From JBGTCY01 sp041748615 (GTDB lineage: Bacteria > Bacteroidota > Bacteroidia > Chitinophagales > CAIOSU01): 33,105 nucleotides of DNA. The number at the start of each line of letters is the position of its first letter. The stretch's first letter is position 1. The notes below the pieces were generated by a model that was not told the origin of the DNA, did not search any database, and worked only from the letters and a program-made list of their open reading frames with translations. The translations under genes and the position numbers were made by a program. Below are positions 29,878 to 33,105 of this stretch, one piece after another. The stretch is from NCBI GenBank assembly GCA_041748615.1, contig JBGTCY010000135.1:1-33105 (forward strand), written 5' to 3'.

Positions 29878-30339
29878 AACCCTCAACAAAAAATTTTCCT
29901 TATTAAAAGGCGGCTCCCGATAGAGGTGCGTAGCGGATACTGCTTTGGAGAGTACTTCTTTGAGTTTGTTAAAATTATTCGGCTTTTTTATATAAACATT
30001 CGCACCGTTATAAAAAGTCTCTTCAATATCCTTTTCTGAAGCGGAGGTTGAATAGATAGCAATGGAAATATCTTTCAACTTTTCGCTGTTTTTGATTTCA
30101 ATTAAACATTCCAATCCGTTTTTTCGCGGCATGTTCAGGTCAAGAAAAACAATATGCGGCAGGCGCGCATCCTTTTTTTTAAGGTAGTCCATTAATTCCT
30201 TGCCGTCATTCACCGTTTGAACAACGGTTTTCAATTTCAATTCTTTGAAAGCTTCCTTAAAGAGAAGGCGGTCGCTTTCGTCATCATCAGCAAGAAGGAT
30301 ATGGAGGGGGTTGTTTTCCACGGTGAAATTATTCTTCAA
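29875..30339 (-). CDS. Single-domain response regulator (CheY-like)
   Basis: A stand-alone receiver: acidic pocket Asp18-Asp20 in LLADDDESD, phosphoacceptor Asp67 in VFLDLNMPRKNG, Ser97/Thr98 in YSTSAS, and Lys119 in YIKKP. There is no output domain, so it probably acts through protein contacts (the subgroup resembles Rcp1-type regulators paired with phytochrome-like or PAS kinases). It is 154 residues from a TTG start at 30339, which overlaps the kinase gene by 11 bp; a GTG at 30321 giving 148 residues is equally possible. No ATG is available, as a stop lies directly before the TTG. It is co-transcribed with the upstream kinase, its likely partner. Its last codons lie in a dispersed repeat. 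Confidence 0.9.
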   Translation of the reverse strand: MKNNFTVENNPLHILLADDDESDRLLFKEAFKELKLKTVVQTVNDGKELMDYLKKKDARLPHIVFLDLNMPRKNGLECLIEIKNSEKLKDISIAIYSTSASEKDIEETFYNGANVYIKKPNNFNKLKEVLSKAVSATHLYREPPFNKENFLLRV

Positions 30340-33105
30340 TTAACGGAATGAAAATATCAAATTTCGCACCTTTATTCAATTCGCTTGTCGCGCTGATAAA
30401 GCCTTTGTGATTGTCCACAATTTTTTTCACGATAGCCAATCCGATGCCCGTGCCCGGATATTCATCTTTGCTGTGCAATTTTTGAAATACTTCAAATATT
30501 TTTTCACGGTACTCTTTTTCCAAACCGATGCCGTTGTCACTCACGCTGATGTGGCAGTAAACTGTTTTGGGTGAAAGTTCAGGATGAGCCAACTTACTGC
30601 CTTCAGCAGTGAAACTCTTGATGACGATATGCGGAGGACGGTCGGGGCTGGAGAACTTCAGCGCGTTGCCGATAAGATTGTGCAAAAGCTGGCGAAATTG
30701 AAAACGAATGACGCGCACGGGACAAAGTTCGGTAGCTTCAATGGTAGCGTTTTTTTCAGTAATGACTTCTTTTAGTTCCGATTTTACTTCTTCTATAATT
30801 AAACCGAGGTCGGTGACTTCAAAGTTGCGTTCGGTAATGTTTGTGCGCGAGTAGGCAAGCAAATCTTCAATCAGTGTTTGCATGCGGCTGGCGGCAATCT
30901 GCATCCGGTTGAAATAATCCTTTCCGTGTTCGGATAAGTTTTCATTTTCTTTTTCAAGAATCAGGGAAGTGAAGGTGCGTATTTTCCGCAGCGGTTCCTG
31001 CAAATCGTGGCTTGATACATACGCGAATGCCTCCAGCTCTTTGTTTTTTTCTTCGAGCGTTGCATTCGCTTCATACAGCTTGTACGTTCTTTCTTCCACT
31101 TTTTTTTCTAATTCTTCTTTATGCTCCTGCTGTTCCTGAATTTCGGTATCGGTGCCAATCCACATTTTTATTTGTCCGGTCCAGTCTTTCTGAGCTAAGC
31201 CGCGCGTTAAATGCCACTTGTAGATTCCGGCAGTATTCAAAAAGCGGTGTTCCATTTCAAAGTTATCGCCTGTGGCAACGGAACGCAGCCAATTTTCTTT
31301 CGTTGCCTCCCAATCATCCGGATGAACTACTTTTTCCCATCCCCATCCTTTTAATTCTTCATAATCAAGTCCTGTATATTCATACCAGCAGTTATTGAAA
31401 TAATTCAAATTTCCCGCTGCATCCGCGGTCCAAACTTTTTGGGGCATCGCGTCAGCAAGGTTTCGAAAGAGCGATTCGCTTTCTTCAATTCTTTTTTTCG
31501 CAAGCACCTCAAGCGTAACTTCGTAAGCAATAATGGTTACGCCTGAAATGGATTCATCCGCTTCCAAGTAGGGCTGATAGGTAAAATTGAAATAAACATC
31601 CTCTAATTTACCGTTGCGTTCTAACGGTACAAGGAACTCATACCCGCGGTAAGGAATGCCGGTGGTATAAACCTGCTGAAGCAATGCAGGCACCTGTCCA
31701 TCTTTAATTTCAGGTAAAATTTCGAACAGCGATTGGTTTTCGATATCTTTTCCTTTCCCCCACATTTTCTTGATACTGTCATTGGCAAGGGTAATCGTCA
31801 TCTCTTTTCCTTTCAGCACTGCAAAGGCAAAGGGCGATTGCATCAGCATCCTGTTATAGCGCGCCTCGCTTTCTTTAATTATCTTAAGCGCGGTAGCTCG
31901 CTCGGTAATATCTTCTATGGAAAGCAGGATTAATTTTTCTGCGCTGTTTTTATTGATTATCTCACGCGCATTCAACAACATTACCCGTTCCCCGATACTT
32001 GAAAAGGTATGCGTTACTTCAAAATCATTAAACTTTGATTTTTCGGGAAGGATTTTTTCGAGCAGCGTCTGCAAGGCAGGGATGTTCCATTGTTTGTTGC
32101 CGAGGTCATAAATCAAAACGCCTTCTGTTTCAGGTTCACTTACGCGGAATGTTTTATAGAAAGCCTCGTTCGCTGTTTTTACATGCAAGTTTTTATTGAG
32201 CACCAGCAGCGGCTCGCGGATGTTTTCCACGATGGCTTCCGAATAATCCCGCGCCTCTGTCACATATCCGTTTAAACTGATTATTTCCTGGTTCACCACC
32301 ATCAACTCTTCGTTCGTGCTTTGCAGCTCTTCTTTGCCGGTTTCCAATTCTTCGTTCAGGCTTTGCAATTCCTCGCTGCTGCTCAGCAATTCCTCATTGG
32401 CGCTTTGCAGTTCTTCATTAGCGCTTTCCTGGTCTTCGGTAATGCTGCGCATATCTTCGCGCACTTGTTCCAACTCTTGCTCTAATTGCTGAATGCGTAA
32501 GTCCTTGTAATCGCTTCTTTCTTTACTTCCTTTAATCTTTTTGCTGCTCCCGCTGGTTTGCGCAGCCGGCTGAAGACCGCCAACCGATTGATGGTCGTGA
32601 AAGAGAATCAGGTAATGCGGCTCTGCCATGTTAGGCAGCGGAAGCGCCTCGATTGATATGTGATGCAGGCTTCCGTTTATCTGCAAGGGGATATTTTCCT
32701 TTATGATCGGGGCTTTTCGCTTTTTTGCTTTGTGCAAAATGCTGCGCAACTCAAATGCCAGTCCGCTTTGCGCCATTTGTAATAAGTTATGGCTTGGCTT
32801 GCCTGACGATTGCTCTAAATAGTTGCCCGTTTTACCTCTGAAATGCACAATGTCCATTGATTCATTTACCACGACTCCGGCAGGGGTGTATTTGCGGAGC
32901 AGAATATCATCAGCCGTTTTTTGAAAGTCTGTGCGAATGGTTTCGCTGGCGGGTATAACATCTGCATTGCTGAGATTTTGTTCTCTTCGCTGGCTTGCCG
33001 CGTGCATCAATTTGCCAGGCACATCTTTGCGGGTGAATAACTTGTCGTTTTTTTTGGCAGCGGCAAAAAGGTCAGGCACTCCGTTGATAGACTCTGTTTT
33101 ACCGA
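30329..33105 (-). CDS. CheB/CheR-fused multi-PAS histidine kinase (5' end outside the window)
   Basis: The frame is open to the right edge: GKTESINGVPDLF matches the last helix of a CheR methyltransferase domain, so the gene almost surely extends into CheR and probably CheB. In order, from the visible part: CheR end; PAS_10-like domain (YTPAGVVVNESMDIVHFRG); a long coiled coil built from repeated (S/T)-NEEL-(Q/L)-S units; three PAS domains (starting near AIVENIREPLLVLN, RYNRMLMQSPFAFAVL and FRNLADAMPQKVWTADA); a HisKA domain with phospho-His in FAYVSSHDLQEPLRKI; and an ATPase with N box HNLIGNALKFSS, DNGIGL and TGIGLAIVKKI. It phosphorylates, presumably, the receiver protein next to it. Such fusions are frequent in Bacteroidota and their input is unknown. 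A GTG at 33079 is not the start. Confidence 0.93.
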   Translation of the reverse strand, partial: GKTESINGVPDLFAAAKKNDKLFTRKDVPGKLMHAASQRREQNLSNADVIPASETIRTDFQKTADDILLRKYTPAGVVVNESMDIVHFRGKTGNYLEQSSGKPSHNLLQMAQSGLAFELRSILHKAKKRKAPIIKENIPLQINGSLHHISIEALPLPNMAEPHYLILFHDHQSVGGLQPAAQTSGSSKKIKGSKERSDYKDLRIQQLEQELEQVREDMRSITEDQESANEELQSANEELLSSSEELQSLNEELETGKEELQSTNEELMVVNQEIISLNGYVTEARDYSEAIVENIREPLLVLNKNLHVKTANEAFYKTFRVSEPETEGVLIYDLGNKQWNIPALQTLLEKILPEKSKFNDFEVTHTFSSIGERVMLLNAREIINKNSAEKLILLSIEDITERATALKIIKESEARYNRMLMQSPFAFAVLKGKEMTITLANDSIKKMWGKGKDIENQSLFEILPEIKDGQVPALLQQVYTTGIPYRGYEFLVPLERNGKLEDVYFNFTYQPYLEADESISGVTIIAYEVTLEVLAKKRIEESESLFRNLADAMPQKVWTADAAGNLNYFNNCWYEYTGLDYEELKGWGWEKVVHPDDWEATKENWLRSVATGDNFEMEHRFLNTAGIYKWHLTRGLAQKDWTGQIKMWIGTDTEIQEQQEHKEELEKKVEERTYKLYEANATLEEKNKELEAFAYVSSHDLQEPLRKIRTFTSLILEKENENLSEHGKDYFNRMQIAASRMQTLIEDLLAYSRTNITERNFEVTDLGLIIEEVKSELKEVITEKNATIEATELCPVRVIRFQFRQLLHNLIGNALKFSSPDRPPHIVIKSFTAEGSKLAHPELSPKTVYCHISVSDNGIGLEKEYREKIFEVFQKLHSKDEYPGTGIGLAIVKKIVDNHKGFISATSELNKGAKFDIFIPLIEE

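Noticed and set aside
29641..30039. Plus-strand frame after the Y1 transposase
   Set aside because: Consists of REP palindromes, a hairpin repeat and the complement of the response regulator gene.

Overview
The window reads as a chromosomal segment of a Bacteroidota bacterium, probably a Chitinophagia- or Sphingobacteriia-like lineage (phylum by several independent signs, finer placement is inference). The signs are a type IX secretion (T9SS) C-terminal sorting domain, a DUF4369-type thioredoxin lipid-envelope protein, ftsK followed directly by lolA, TAnnTTTG-type promoter boxes in front of rpmI and an AraC gene, weak or absent Shine-Dalgarno sites, and the short hairpin repeats that litter Bacteroidota intergenic DNA. 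No tRNA, rRNA, CRISPR array or prophage was seen.

Layout. 1-6.5 kb is housekeeping: the 3' end of an unknown gene, hldD (heptose epimerase), a lipoprotein alkaline phosphatase, dprA, divergent rpmI-rplT, an envelope TlpA-like thioredoxin and a small lipoprotein closed by a strong terminator. 6.6-10.2 kb is a compact ba3-type cytochrome oxidase cluster: a 46-residue subunit IIa found only by reading the short frames, subunit II with a complete CuA site, subunit I with all heme/CuB ligands, a SCO copper chaperone and a C-terminally anchored cytochrome c. A Gcr/PF10136 'site-specific recombinase' membrane protein follows on the other strand.

12.4-15.1 kb is an accessory island: an AlbA_2/HATPase regulator carrying a 12-bp tandem repeat with four G6 runs, a broken gene that overlaps the rhuM stop codon by ATGA, and rhuM itself. 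These are the companions often seen inside type I restriction loci, but no hsdRMS genes are present here. 15.1-20.9 kb holds a T9SS cargo protein, lpdA, and the ftsK-lolA pair. 21-26.8 kb is a run of seven small exported or membrane proteins on the minus strand, mostly of unknown function, including two collinear paralogues with an exported globular head and a charged coiled-coil tail that bracket an lmo0937-type mini membrane protein. 27-33.1 kb has an AraC regulator, a fatty-acid desaturase with a TTG start, a Y1/HUH transposase of the REP-associated kind framed by GTCCC-GGGAC palindromes, a single-domain response regulator, and the 3' part of a very large CheB/CheR-PAS-histidine kinase that runs off the end.

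The most interesting layer is intergenic. Three dispersed repeat families can be resolved by eye: (1) a 60-90 bp element with 16-bp terminal inverted repeats of consensus GGCAGTTCTAAAAATT, four copies, whose inner parts show they are deletion variants of one another; (2) a ~70 bp non-palindromic element containing CATCCGCAATTTGAA and AGATATTAGACTTTAGAT, five copies, always with the same end towards the nearest gene; and (3) the palindrome-plus-GTTGGTAG units around the Y1 transposase, with outer copies in inverted orientation and decayed copies elsewhere. Families 1 and 2 have no transposase in the window and are the best candidates for something not yet described.
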